Shown piece by piece: positions 55,123 through 63,571 of a stretch of 64,000 bases of DNA. Below the pieces are notes generated by a model that saw nothing but the letters and a program-made list of their open reading frames with translations, ran no database searches and had not been told where the DNA came from. The DNA comes from Rhizobium sp. WSM4643. Lineage in GTDB: Bacteria > Pseudomonadota > Alphaproteobacteria > Rhizobiales > Rhizobiaceae. The stretch's first letter is position 1. Every line of letters starts with the position of its first letter. The stretch spans positions 4,183,501 to 4,247,500 of the forward strand of contig NZ_CP104040.1 in NCBI RefSeq assembly GCF_025152745.1, given 5' to 3'. The position numbers and the translations under genes were made by a program.

Positions 55123-55893
55123 ATCCAGCGTCTGGCCGCGCATGTTGCGGAACATGGCGATCAGGTCTTCAACCTGCAGGTTCTTTCTGTTGTCTCCTGC
55201 CACGTCCAGAACGATTTCGCCGCCGTGCAGCATGATCGTGCGATGGCCGTAATCCAGCGCCTGGCGCATGGAATGTGTCACCATCATCGTCGTCAGCTTG
55301 CGCTCGGTAACGATCTTCTGCGTGAGGTTCATCACGAACTCCGCCATGCCCGGGTCGAGTGCCGCCGTATGTTCGTCGAGCAGCAGCACTTCCGAGCCCG
55401 CCAGCGTCGCCATGACGAGCGAAACAGCTTGCCGCTGCCCACCGGACAACAGGTCCATGCGGTCCTTCAGCCGGTTTTCCAGCCCGAGATTGAGTTCGGC
55501 AATCCGCTCGCGGAAATAGTCGCGCCTGATACCACCGAGCGCCGGCGCAAGCCCGCGCTTCTCGCCGCGACGGGCAGCCAAAGCAAGATTTTCCTCGATC
55601 GACAATGCGCCGCAGCTTCCCGTCAATGGATCCTGGAATACGCGCGCGACCAGACCGGCTCGGGCCGCCGTCGACCTGCGCGTCACCTCGTTCTTGCCGA
55701 TCAGCACCTGCCCTTCGCTCGGCAGCACGTCACCGGCGAGCACGCCGAGCAGCGTCGATTTGCCGGCGCCGTTGGAGCCGATGACGGTGACGAAAGAGCC
55801 TTGCTCTATGGTCAGGCTGACGCCGTTCAGCGCCTGCTTCTGCAGCGGCGTGCCGCGTCCGAAAACGACCTTGATGTCCTTGACACTGATCAC
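55099..55893 (-). CDS. ABC transporter ATPase, TrpZ-like
   Basis: A 264-aa ATP-binding subunit of a BPD/branched-chain-like importer. Walker A GSNGAGKSTLL, signature LSGGQRQAVSLVMATL, Walker B LLLDEHTAALD and switch His in MMVTHSMRQALDYG. Coupled to the permease upstream by an ATGA overlap at its start. With the SBP (56890) it makes a three-gene TrpXYZ-type set. Its last codons lie in a tandem repeat. Confidence 0.88.
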   Translation of the reverse strand: MISVKDIKVVFGRGTPLQKQALNGVSLTIEQGSFVTVIGSNGAGKSTLLGVLAGDVLPSEGQVLIGKNEVTRRSTAARAGLVARVFQDPLTGSCGALSIEENLALAARRGEKRGLAPALGGIRRDYFRERIAELNLGLENRLKDRMDLLSGGQRQAVSLVMATLAGSEVLLLDEHTAALDPGMAEFVMNLTQKIVTERKLTTMMVTHSMRQALDYGHRTIMLHGGEIVLDVAGDNRKNLQVEDLIAMFRNMRGQTLDDDALLIG

Positions 55894-56768
55894 GATGCGG
55901 CACCTCGACGAAGTCGGGGAAGAATGAGCGCAAAGGTCACCAGCACCGCCGTGACGAAATTCAGGTCGGACGCCTGCAGGCCGATGACGTCGCTCGAAAG
56001 CGCCAGCTGGATCGCGATGCGATAGAGGATCGAGCCGAGCACGCAGCCGATCAACGCGATCAGCAGACCGCGCCGCCCAAGCAGCGTCTCGCCGATGATG
56101 ACGGCAGCGAGACCGACGACGATCGTGCCGACGCCCGAGGTGACGTCGGCAAAGCCGTTCGTCTGAGCAAACAGCGCGCCGCCGAGCGCCACCAGCGCAT
56201 TGGAGATCGCCATGCCGAGATAGATCTGCCGGCTGGTATCGACGCCCTGGGCCCGCGCCATCCTCGCATTGGCGCCGGTCGCCCGCATTGCCAGCCCCGC
56301 ATCGCTTTCCAGGAAACGCCAGACCAGGATGAGCGCGATGACGACCAGAACACCGACGAAGAGCGGCCGTACGTAGAAATCGCGAAGGCCGTGGCCGAAG
56401 AACGGGCTGATCATCGTGTCGGCATTGATAAGGGCGACATTGGGTTTGCCCATTACGCGCAGATTGACGGAAAACAGTGCGATCATCGTCAGGATCGAAG
56501 CGAGTAGATTGAGGATCTTGAAGCGCACGTTGAGCAGCGCCGTCACCATGCCCGCGGCGGCACCCGCCGCCGTGGCGATCAGAGCCGCAAGCCAGGCGTT
56601 GACACCGGCAATGATCAGCACGGCCGTCACCGCCGCGCCAAGCGGAAAGGAGCCATCGACCGTCAGGTCGGGAAAGTCGAGAACTCGAAAGGCGAGATAG
56701 ACGCCAAGAGCGACGAAAGAATAAACCAGGCCGAGCTCGACGGCCCCCCAGAATGCGATTTGGCTCAA
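55890..56768 (-). CDS. ABC transporter permease, TrpY-like
   Basis: A 292-aa permease of the BPD_transp_2 (branched-chain amino-acid-like) family with eight or nine hydrophobic helices; motifs LDFPDLTVDGSFPLGAAV and ARAQGVDTSRQIYLGMAISNALVALGGALFAQ. Family members import tryptophan or other small organics. Located between the SBP and the ATPase. Confidence 0.88.
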   Translation of the reverse strand: MSQIAFWGAVELGLVYSFVALGVYLAFRVLDFPDLTVDGSFPLGAAVTAVLIIAGVNAWLAALIATAAGAAAGMVTALLNVRFKILNLLASILTMIALFSVNLRVMGKPNVALINADTMISPFFGHGLRDFYVRPLFVGVLVVIALILVWRFLESDAGLAMRATGANARMARAQGVDTSRQIYLGMAISNALVALGGALFAQTNGFADVTSGVGTIVVGLAAVIIGETLLGRRGLLIALIGCVLGSILYRIAIQLALSSDVIGLQASDLNFVTAVLVTFALILPRLRRGAAS

Positions 56769-56889
56769 GGCTTCCGCCCCTTTTTATGTCCGTTCCGCCC
56801 GTCGCGAAACCGCAGCGTTTTAATACGAAGAGCCGCCCCCGTGCAAACGGGAGCGGCTGTATCCAACTAAACGTCGAACTAACGGCCGA

Positions 56890-57843
56890 TTATTCAATAA
56901 CCTTATTGGCGCGGGAAAGCACGCTTTGCGGCAGCGTGACGCCCATCTTCGCGGCCGCCGCCTTGTTGACGACGAGGTCGCTGCCGGCGGCGGTCTTGAC
57001 CGCGATGTCGCCCGGGTTCTCGCCCTTCAGCACGCGCACGACGATCTCGCCGGTCTGCTTGCCGACATCATAATAGTTGAAGCCGAGAGCGGCGATCGAG
57101 CCGCGCGAAACCGAATCCGTATCGGCGGTAAAGAGCGGCAGCTTGCTCTCCTCGGCAACCGCGACCGCGCCTTCAAGCGCGGAGATGATCGTGTTGTCGG
57201 TCGGAATGTAGATCACATCGGCGCGGCCGACGAGCGCGCGTGCCGCACCCTGGACCTCGGCCGACTTGGTGGCGGCCGATTCGACCACCTTCAGGCCAGC
57301 CTTTTCGGCTTCAGCCTTCAGCACGGCGAGCAGCGAAACGGAATTCGCCTCGCCGGAATTGTAGAGATAGCCGATGCTTTTCACATCGGGCAGGATTTCC
57401 TTGATCAGCGCTATGTGCTCGGCGACCGGCGACATGTCGGAGAGGCCGGTGACATTGCCGCCGGGCTTGTCCATGTTCTTGACGAGCTGGGCGCCGAGCG
57501 GATCGGACACGGCCGTGAAGACGACAGGAATGTCACGTGTCGAGGAAACGACGGCCTGGGCCGAAGGCGTTGAAATCGGCACGATGACATTGGGCTCGTC
57601 GCCGGCGAACTGGCGGGCGATCTGGGCTGCCGTCGCCGGGTTGCCCTGCGCCGACTCGAACACGAATTTCAGGTTCTCGCCTTCCTTGTAGCCGGCCGCC
57701 GTCAGCGCATCGAGAACGCCCTTGCGCGCCGCATCGAGCGCCGGATGTTCGACGATCGCCGTCACGGCGACGGTGACGTCATCGGCCTTTGCGGGCAGGG
57801 AAAGGGCCAAACTGGCGGCAAGAGCGAGCAAAATCGGGCGCAT
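56890..57843 (-). CDS. ABC transporter substrate-binding protein, TrpX-like
   Basis: A 317-aa periplasmic binding protein of the ABC_sub_bind family. Signal peptide MRPILLALAASLALSLPAKA, then EHPALDAARKGVLDALTAAGYKEGEN, PISTPSAQAVVSST and VIYIPTDNTIISALEG. Substrate unknown (an aromatic or branched amino acid is likely for the family). First gene of the three-gene transporter. Confidence 0.88.
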   Translation of the reverse strand: MRPILLALAASLALSLPAKADDVTVAVTAIVEHPALDAARKGVLDALTAAGYKEGENLKFVFESAQGNPATAAQIARQFAGDEPNVIVPISTPSAQAVVSSTRDIPVVFTAVSDPLGAQLVKNMDKPGGNVTGLSDMSPVAEHIALIKEILPDVKSIGYLYNSGEANSVSLLAVLKAEAEKAGLKVVESAATKSAEVQGAARALVGRADVIYIPTDNTIISALEGAVAVAEESKLPLFTADTDSVSRGSIAALGFNYYDVGKQTGEIVVRVLKGENPGDIAVKTAAGSDLVVNKAAAAKMGVTLPQSVLSRANKVIE

Positions 57844-57936
57844 GGGGATCCTCCTGAATGATTTTGGCGCTACTTTTAGGAAAAGCGCCCCCTGAAATCA
57901 ATCGCGGAGAATTGTAGCAAGGATCAAACTTGCTGA

Positions 57937-59163
57937 TCAGTCGTCGGCGCCGTGATTGGCGATCATCATCGCCTCGAAGGCCAGACGTTCGGTCTTGCGC
58001 ATACGTTCGGATTCCGATTTCAGCTGACCGCAGGCGGCAAGAATGTCGCGGCCGCGCGGCGTGCGGATCGGCGAAGCATAGCCTGCCGAATTGATGAAAT
58101 CGGCGAACTTCTCGATCTGCTCCCAGTCGGAACACTGGTAATTGGTGCCGGGCCAGGGATTGAACGGAATGAGGTTGATCTTCGCCGGCACGCCCTTCAG
58201 GAGCTTGATCAACCTTTTGGCGTCTTCCAGGCTGTCGTTGACATCCTTCAGCATCACATATTCGAAGGTGATGCGCCGCGCGTTCGAAAGGCCGGGATAG
58301 GTCCGGCAGGCCTCGATCAGCTCTTTCAGCGGGTACTTCTTGTTGATCGGCACGAGAATGTCACGCAGATCGTCGCGCACCGCATGCAGCGAAATCGCCA
58401 GCATGACGCCGATCTCCTCGCCGGTGCGGAAGATCTCCGGCACGACACCGGAGGTGGACAGCGTCACGCGACGCCTGGACAGCGACAGGCCGTCACCATC
58501 CGTGGCGATCAGCAATGCCTGCTTGACGGCATCGAAGTTATAGAGCGGCTCACCCATGCCCATCATGACGATGTTGCTGACCTTACGGCCCTCGGCAGGC
58601 ATGATCGTACCCTGCGGCGCTTCACGGTCCGGGAAATCCCCAAGCCGGTCGCGGGCAAGCAGCAGCTGCGAAAGAATTTCCTCCGCCGTCAGGTTGCGCA
58701 CCAGACGCTGCGTCCCGGTATGACAGAAGGAACAGGTCAGCGTACAGCCGACCTGGCTGGAAAGACAGAGCGTGCCGCGGCCCTCTTCCGGAATGTAGAC
58801 GGCCTCGATCTCGACGGGACGCCCGGCACCGCGGGCGGGAAAGCGCAGCAGCCATTTGCGCGTGCCGTCGTTGGAAACCTGCTCCTCGACGATCTCGGGA
58901 CGTTCGATGGTGAAATGCTGCTTCAGCATCTCCCGCATGTCCTTGGCGACATTCGTCATATGGTCGAAATCGGAAACCCCGCGCACATAGATCCAGTTCC
59001 AGAGCTGCGAGACGCGCATCTTGATCTGCTTCTCGGCCACACCCTTTTCCCGGAGTGCCGCCGCCATCTCCTCGCGCGACATGCCGATCAACGACGGCTT
59101 CTCGAGGCTGGCGGACGTGCGCGCCTGCGGCTTGGTGACAACGATCGCATCCATGACGGACAT
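57937..59163 (-). CDS. rlmN: 23S rRNA / tRNA (adenine-C2) methyltransferase RlmN
   Basis: A 408-aa radical SAM enzyme that methylates A2503 of 23S rRNA and A37 of some tRNAs. CxxxCxxC of the 4Fe-4S cluster in [27 protein letters not shown], the active-site Cys near the C terminus in [10 protein letters not shown]-terminal helical part ([30 protein letters not shown]) matches RlmN. ATG 59163 is chosen; 59169 is an alternative. Full length. Confidence 0.95.
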   Translation of the reverse strand: MSVMDAIVVTKPQARTSASLEKPSLIGMSREEMAAALREKGVAEKQIKMRVSQLWNWIYVRGVSDFDHMTNVAKDMREMLKQHFTIERPEIVEEQVSNDGTRKWLLRFPARGAGRPVEIEAVYIPEEGRGTLCLSSQVGCTLTCSFCHTGTQRLVRNLTAEEILSQLLLARDRLGDFPDREAPQGTIMPAEGRKVSNIVMMGMGEPLYNFDAVKQALLIATDGDGLSLSRRRVTLSTSGVVPEIFRTGEEIGVMLAISLHAVRDDLRDILVPINKKYPLKELIEACRTYPGLSNARRITFEYVMLKDVNDSLEDAKRLIKLLKGVPAKINLIPFNPWPGTNYQCSDWEQIEKFADFINSAGYASPIRTPRGRDILAACGQLKSESERMRKTERLAFEAMMIANHGADD

Positions 59164-59363
59164 AGGCATTCATCCCGAATTCAAACATGTGGCTGCTCCT
59201 CGCAACCCCGCGGACTTCAGCGGTAAGCCGGAAGACCTGCGGGCGCATGACAGCACATCGGCAGAAGTTGAATGGCGGAACGGCGACTGAAATCGCGATC
59301 TGTCCGCTGTTGGCGCCGGCTTTAGCATCATTTTGCCCGCGCGTCACCATAGATGGAAACGAC

Positions 59364-59388
59364 GAGGGCCGGCGCAAGGCCGGCCCTC
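59364..59388 (-). terminator. Hairpin terminator downstream of ialB
   Basis: GAGGGCCGG and CCGGCCCTC pair around CGCAAGG. Minus-strand downstream sequence is only weakly T-rich, so the termination may be partly factor-dependent. Lies 24 bases after the ialB stop. Confidence 0.6.
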
Positions 59389-59411
59389 GAAGATCTGCGA
59401 ACAAAAAACGC

Positions 59412-59921
59412 TTACTTGCAGGTTTCGATCTGCTTCAGCGCAGCCGAGATACCCGAGAGCGAATAGCTGTAGGAGGTGCCTGTGCCCTTGCGCGAAACGG
59501 CATTCACCGTCATCGAATGACCGGTCTTCATCGCGGCGACGAGGGCGGGCTCCTGGGCCGCATTCTCGACCCAGCCGGCCTTGTCCTTGGTGAACATCAC
59601 GAAGGTCTTGTTGTCGATGACGACGTTGATCTTCGAATTTTCCTTGACCGTGTAGCCCATCATCGCCTGCGGCTCGTAGGAGATGTTCTGGCCCGGACGC
59701 TGAGAGACGATGAAGAAATTGTCGCCGTGGTCGACGCTTGCCGGCTGCTTTGCCGTCGGAACGGACAGCACGTAGCAGACGGTGCTGTTGCCCGACTTGT
59801 AGGAGTAGGCGCCCCATGCCTGGAACTGCTGGATGCGGTTCGGCGCGGCCTGCTGCGCTTCCGCAACTCCGGCCATAACAAGGGTGAGTGCGAGAGCGGA
59901 TACGATACTTTTTACAAACAT
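59412..59921 (-). CDS. ialB: Invasion-associated locus B (IalB) family protein
   Basis: A 169-aa secreted protein of the IalB family first found in Bartonella. Signal peptide (VSALALTLVMAGVAEAQQ) and the family core YVLSVPTAKQPASVDHGDNFFIVSQRPGQ. Two Cys (CYVLSV and the C-terminal TCK) can pair. Function is unclear; in soil rhizobia it is general envelope-related. ATG 59921 has AGGAA upstream. Confidence 0.85.
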   Translation of the reverse strand: MFVKSIVSALALTLVMAGVAEAQQAAPNRIQQFQAWGAYSYKSGNSTVCYVLSVPTAKQPASVDHGDNFFIVSQRPGQNISYEPQAMMGYTVKENSKINVVIDNKTFVMFTKDKAGWVENAAQEPALVAAMKTGHSMTVNAVSRKGTGTSYSYSLSGISAALKQIETCK

Positions 59922-60257
59922 GGATTCCTGCCGGTTCTTGCGATTCAAGGCCCGAAGCGATCATAGCGGGCGCCGCATAATCACGATCTGCTTTATTTTG
60001 ACTTAATTCAGGTTACCAAATGGTCAACAATAGCTGCGATTTGTATCTGCCTGTGTCATTTCAGCTCGAGTGTCAATTTTCGCACCTTTGACGGTATCGG
60101 CCGCGACATCGTGCCCCGATGGCACTGGCCGTCCGTTCGGCTGAATTTAAGACACAAAGATTCAGGCAAGAGTTTGACGTTTCGCAAATCCGTTGTACCT
60201 CATTAAGACTTGGAAATCCGGGACGAAATTATTGCCGCAGGGGGCTGGTGAGGGGAT
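59922..60257. other. Gap upstream of the ECF sigma gene
   Basis: A 336-base intergenic region with no gene. It must hold the promoters of ialB and the sigma factor. I saw no clear repeat or riboswitch. The sigma gene has AGGGGATAT upstream of its start. Confidence 0.5.
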
Positions 60258-60818
60258 ATGGATGCCGAGGAAAGACAGCGTTTCGCTGCCCTCGCCAAGG
60301 CCGTCGCGGACGATCGCGACCAGCAGGCCTTTTCCATCCTGTTCGACTATTTCGCCCCTCGCCTGAAGGCCTGGCTGATGCGCCAGAAGATGACATCAGG
60401 CGAGGCCGAGGAACTGGTCCAGGAGATCATGATCGTGCTCTGGCACAAGGCAGGACTTTACGATGCCACGCGATCGTCCCTCTCGACCTGGCTTTTCCGC
60501 ATTGCCCGCAATCGCCGCATCGACATGCGCCGCCGCGCCAATACCCGCATCTTCGACGAGACCGATCCGGCCCTGCAGCCGCCGGGTGATATCGGCGCGG
60601 AAGAGATCATCGCCAATGACGATCGCGACGCCAAGATACGCGCGGCCGTCGGTCAATTGCCGGAGGAACAGCGCGACATGCTGCGCGCCGCCTTCTTCCT
60701 CGGTCAATCGCATTCGGAGATCGCCGAATCAACCGGGCTGCCGCTCGGCACGGTGAAATCGCGTATCCGGCTTGCCTTCGGCAAGCTCCGCAAGGTGCTG
60801 GAACGCGAAATCGCCTGA
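60258..60818 (+). CDS. ECF RNA polymerase sigma factor
   Basis: A 186-aa extracytoplasmic-function sigma factor. Sigma2 domain residues about 20-95 (FSILFDYFAPRLKAWLMRQ, AEELVQEIMIVLWHKAGLYD, STWLFRIARNRRIDMRRR) and sigma4 about 125-180 (QRDMLRAAFFLGQSHSEIAES, LPLGTVKSRIRLAFGKLRKVLE). The pattern resembles ECF11-like sigma factors that respond to singlet oxygen with a ChrR anti-sigma. No anti-sigma gene follows: a repeat lies right after the stop and then a gene on the other strand. Subgroup assignment is tentative. Confidence 0.85.
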   Translation: MDAEERQRFAALAKAVADDRDQQAFSILFDYFAPRLKAWLMRQKMTSGEAEELVQEIMIVLWHKAGLYDATRSSLSTWLFRIARNRRIDMRRRANTRIFDETDPALQPPGDIGAEEIIANDDRDAKIRAAVGQLPEEQRDMLRAAFFLGQSHSEIAESTGLPLGTVKSRIRLAFGKLRKVLEREIA

Positions 60819-60855
60819 TGCATGTCGCCCAAAAGTGTGCAGCGGACGCGCTTTA
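60819..60855. repeat. Truncated palindromic repeat after the sigma gene
   Basis: TGATGCATGTCGCCCAAAAGT and CAGCGGACGCGCTTTA resemble the GCATGTCGCCCAAAAGTGTG family, apparently one arm only. It sits exactly between the sigma stop and the opposing ykvA stop. Confidence 0.5.
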
Positions 60856-61245
60856 GATCGTCTTCATCGCTTCTTCGGGTCGATCGGCGAGAACGCGGTC
60901 GGCGGCTTCGTAGTGGCCCGGCCGGATGTGGCCGCGCACCATGGCGAAGGCGGCCGAGAGCACGGCGATGTCGTCGGAAAAACCGATGACGGCGAAAACA
61001 TCCGGGATCATGTCGATCGGCATGACGAAATAGGCGAGTGCTGCAAGCAGCACGCCGCGCACCTTGGTCGGCGTCTGCGGATCGAGCGCGCAATAGAAAC
61101 CGGCGACGACATCGCGCGAGAAGGGGATCTGCCGCACCGCCCGCCGAAACGTCGGCCAGAATTTCTGCCTGACGGTTTTCTCGCGTCGGCTCTGGGTGTC
61201 CTCGTCGCCCGGCAAGAGGATTTCCCCGAATTTGACCTCGTCCAT
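60853..61245 (-). CDS. YkvA family (DUF1232) membrane protein
   Basis: A 130-aa DUF1232 protein: RDVVAGFYCALDPQTPTKVRGVLLAALAYFVMPIDMIPD is the family core, with a hydrophobic helix and IGFSDDIAVLSAAFAM after it. ATG 61245 has AGGGATGCAGGC upstream; the frame to 61299 is longer. Function unknown. Its stop overlaps the repeat at 60819-60855. Confidence 0.85.
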   Translation of the reverse strand: MDEVKFGEILLPGDEDTQSRREKTVRQKFWPTFRRAVRQIPFSRDVVAGFYCALDPQTPTKVRGVLLAALAYFVMPIDMIPDVFAVIGFSDDIAVLSAAFAMVRGHIRPGHYEAADRVLADRPEEAMKTI

Positions 61246-61339
61246 GCCTGCATCCCTTTTGTCCATGCGAACATATGGTGACGGCGCCCAGTCTTTCAAT
61301 CGACCCCTTTCAATCGATCCCTTTCAATCGGCCCCGCTT

Positions 61340-61645
61340 TCAAACGACACGCCGCGCCGCAGCCTTCTCCATGGCTTTGGCGAGCTTGAAATCCAGTTCC
61401 GTCAGTCCGCCGGCATCATGCGTGTTCAGCATCACATCCACCCTGGAATAGACGTTGAACCATTCGGGATGGTGGTTGAGCTTCTCGGCCGCGAGTGCTG
61501 CCTGCGTCATGAAGCCGAAAGCCTCGACGAAATTTGCGAACTTGAACGTCTTCGATATCGAAGAACCCGCATCATTGAGCGCCCAGCCCGCAAGCTCGGT
61601 CAGTTCAGCCTCGGCCGCCGCCCGTTCCAGTCTTTCCATTTTCAT
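61340..61645 (-). CDS. phhB: Pterin-4a-carbinolamine dehydratase
   Basis: A 101-aa PCD/DCoH. The signature [28 protein letters not shown] carries the catalytic His and Trp. Recycles the pterin cofactor of aromatic amino-acid hydroxylases; no phenylalanine hydroxylase is nearby. Start ATG 61645 has AGAGGATC upstream. Full length. Confidence 0.92.
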   Translation of the reverse strand: MKMERLERAAAEAELTELAGWALNDAGSSISKTFKFANFVEAFGFMTQAALAAEKLNHHPEWFNVYSRVDVMLNTHDAGGLTELDFKLAKAMEKAAARRVV

Positions 61646-61678
61646 GCCATGATCCTCTTCTCTGTCGACAGGTTACCG

Positions 61679-62286
61679 ATGAAACGCATCAGCATCCTCT
61701 TCGTTTGCATGGGCAATATATGCCGTTCTCCGCTCGCGGAGGGAATTTTTGGCCATCTTGTCGCCGAGGCGGGGTTGACCGGCGATTTTACGATCGATTC
61801 CGCCGGCACTGGCGGCTGGCATGAAGGCGAGCCGCCCGATCGGCGTTCGATCGCCACCGCGAAAAGTCACGGCATCGACATATCGGGGCAGCGCGCTCGC
61901 TGCATTCAGCCGCTGCATAATTGCATCCTTAAATCGTCATCGATTTAAGGATGCAATTATGCAGCAATTCAAAGTGTTACAGCGTCCTTTGCGCGTCTGA
62001 AAAGACGCGCGGCGCTGTAAGGGATCTCAGGGATTTCGATCTGATCCTCGCCATAGACCGAGACAACCTGGCGGCGCTCGAAAAGAGCACACCGCCTGGG
62101 GCGAATATCCACCTTTTCGGTGATGCCGCGCTGGGAACGGGAGAGGATATCCCCGATCCCTATTATGGCGGCCCTGAAGGTTTCGAGCTGGTCTACACCA
62201 GGCTCTTGACCGGCTGCTGCAGGCTGCTCGAAACGCTGGGCGTCGAGCGTGCCTCGTGCAGCGGGAAAACTTCCTCGGTGAGGTAA
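61679..62286 (+). pseudogene. Low-molecular-weight protein tyrosine phosphatase, broken by a repeat
   Basis: The first part (61679-61912) encodes the P-loop CMGNICRSP, the Cys nucleophile and Arg, and SAGTGGWHEG. The second part (from 62023, frame shifted) encodes DLRDFDLILAIDRDN and the general-acid Asp in DIPDPYYGG. Between them is a 110-base palindromic element that brings a stop and shifts the frame, so a normal protein cannot be made. The two parts together would give about the usual 155 residues. Probably an inactive LMW-PTP; the 3' end overlaps thpR on the other strand by 94 bases. Confidence 0.85.
61913..62022. repeat. Palindromic Rhizobium element inserted in the LMW-PTP gene
   Basis: A 24-bp perfect hairpin (CTGCATAATTGCATCC... 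arm, loop TCAT, 61913-61964) is followed by a nested hairpin: TTACAGCG (61977-61984) pairs with CGCTGTAA (62013-62020), and inside GCGCGTCT, loop GAAA, AGACGCGC (61991-62010). Same family as partial copies at 43541-43596 and 44297-44350. Its position between CIQP and DLRDFD shows insertion into a gene. Confidence 0.9.
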
Positions 62287-62786
62287 GGCCCTCCACCGAC
62301 CGATTCGCGCGACGAAAGCAGCACGAAGCGCGGTGCAGTGAACGTTGCCGTGTGGAAGTTGCCGCGTCCCGCCAGATATTGCACGACATCGTCGAGCCGC
62401 GAGGATTTGAGCCGCGCCAGCGTCACATGCGGCATGAATTTGCGGGGATCGGGCGGCAGGCCGATGCGCTGGCAGATGCGCTCGATCTCGCCCTGCAGCG
62501 CATGCATTTCAGGCGATGGCGAGACGCCGGCCCAGACCGAATGCGGTTTCTTCGAGCCGAACGAACCGATGCCTTCGAGCCGGAACTGGAATTCCGGCCG
62601 GTCGATCCGGTCGAGGCGTTCAACGATTTCATCGGCCGTGCGGCCGTCGACATCACCAATGAAGCGCAGGGTAATGTGGTAATTCTCCACATCGATCCAC
62701 CGTGCTCCGGGGAGGCCGCCGCGCAGCAATGAAAGACTCATCGCCGCATTGCGCGGAATTTCGAGGGCGGTAAAAAGTCTCGGCAT
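62193..62786 (-). CDS. thpR: RNA 2',3'-cyclic phosphodiesterase (ThpR/LigT)
   Basis: A 197-aa 2H phosphoesterase, which acts on 2',3'-cyclic phosphate ends or joins tRNA halves in vitro. The two HxT motifs HITLRF and HVTLARL are spaced normally, with RWIDVENYHITLRFIGD and PHSVWAGVSPSPEMHAL. ATG 62786 has GGGAG upstream; the frame to 62831 is longer. Its C terminus is encoded over the phosphatase 3' end on the other strand. Confidence 0.88.
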   Translation of the reverse strand: MPRLFTALEIPRNAAMSLSLLRGGLPGARWIDVENYHITLRFIGDVDGRTADEIVERLDRIDRPEFQFRLEGIGSFGSKKPHSVWAGVSPSPEMHALQGEIERICQRIGLPPDPRKFMPHVTLARLKSSRLDDVVQYLAGRGNFHTATFTAPRFVLLSSRESVGGGPYLTEEVFPLHEARSTPSVSSSLQQPVKSLV

Positions 62787-62854
62787 CACGAGCACTCCCC
62801 GAATCTTTTGCAGGTGCTCACACGGAATCATGCAATCAACAACCGCGCAAGCCC

Positions 62855-63499
62855 CTATTTCTTCACAGAAGAAATCGCTTCGACGAAATTTGTGACAGCA
62901 GGCTCCATCTTTTCGACCATAACGTCGACACCTCTCGCGTTCGGATGCATGCCGTCGTCGAGCTTCAACCCCGCCTCCAGCGCGACGCCGTCGAGGAAGA
63001 AGGCATAGAGCGGAAGCCCATGTTTTTCCGAGAGTTTCTGATAGATCGGGTTAAACCGCGCGGCATAATCCGCCCCCATGTTCGGCGGCGCTATGATACC
63101 GGCGAGCAGCACGGCAATCCCGCGATCCTTTAGCCGGGCAATCATCTGATCGAGATTCTTCTCGCTCTCCTCCGGCGGAATGCCGCGCAGCGCATCGTTG
63201 GCGCCAAGCTCGAGAATGACGCCATCGGTGCCGTCGGGTACCGACCAGTCGATACGCGCAAGCCCGCCTGTCGTCGTGTCGCCGGAGACCCCGGCATTGG
63301 CAATGGTGACGTCGAGCCCCTTCGCCTTCAGGGCCGTCTGCAGCTTTTCCGGAAAGCCGTCACCGGGCGGCAGCTGATAGCCCGCCATCAAACTATCCCC
63401 AAAACCGACGAGATTGATCGTCCGGGCATCGGCGGCAGTGGCAAGGATCAGCGAGACGGCGATGACGGTGAATTGAAGGGCGGCAACTTTAAATCTCAT
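62855..63499 (-). CDS. GDSL arylesterase (TesA-like)
   Basis: A 214-aa periplasmic SGNH hydrolase, TesA/arylesterase type. Signal peptide (SLILATAADA) then the GDS motif in VGFGDSLMAGYQLPPGDGFP, the Gly in NAGVSGDTT, the Asn in ELGANDALRG and the Asp-His of the triad in DGMHPNARG. Divergent from an ABC ATPase gene, as tesA and ybbA are in E. coli. Confidence 0.9.
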   Translation of the reverse strand: MRFKVAALQFTVIAVSLILATAADARTINLVGFGDSLMAGYQLPPGDGFPEKLQTALKAKGLDVTIANAGVSGDTTTGGLARIDWSVPDGTDGVILELGANDALRGIPPEESEKNLDQMIARLKDRGIAVLLAGIIAPPNMGADYAARFNPIYQKLSEKHGLPLYAFFLDGVALEAGLKLDDGMHPNARGVDVMVEKMEPAVTNFVEAISSVKK

Positions 63500-63571
63500 C
63501 CTGGTTTCCCTAGATTGGCGAGGTGCCGTTATGCGGCCTTTCCATTACGGACTTATATAGGGCGATTTCTG

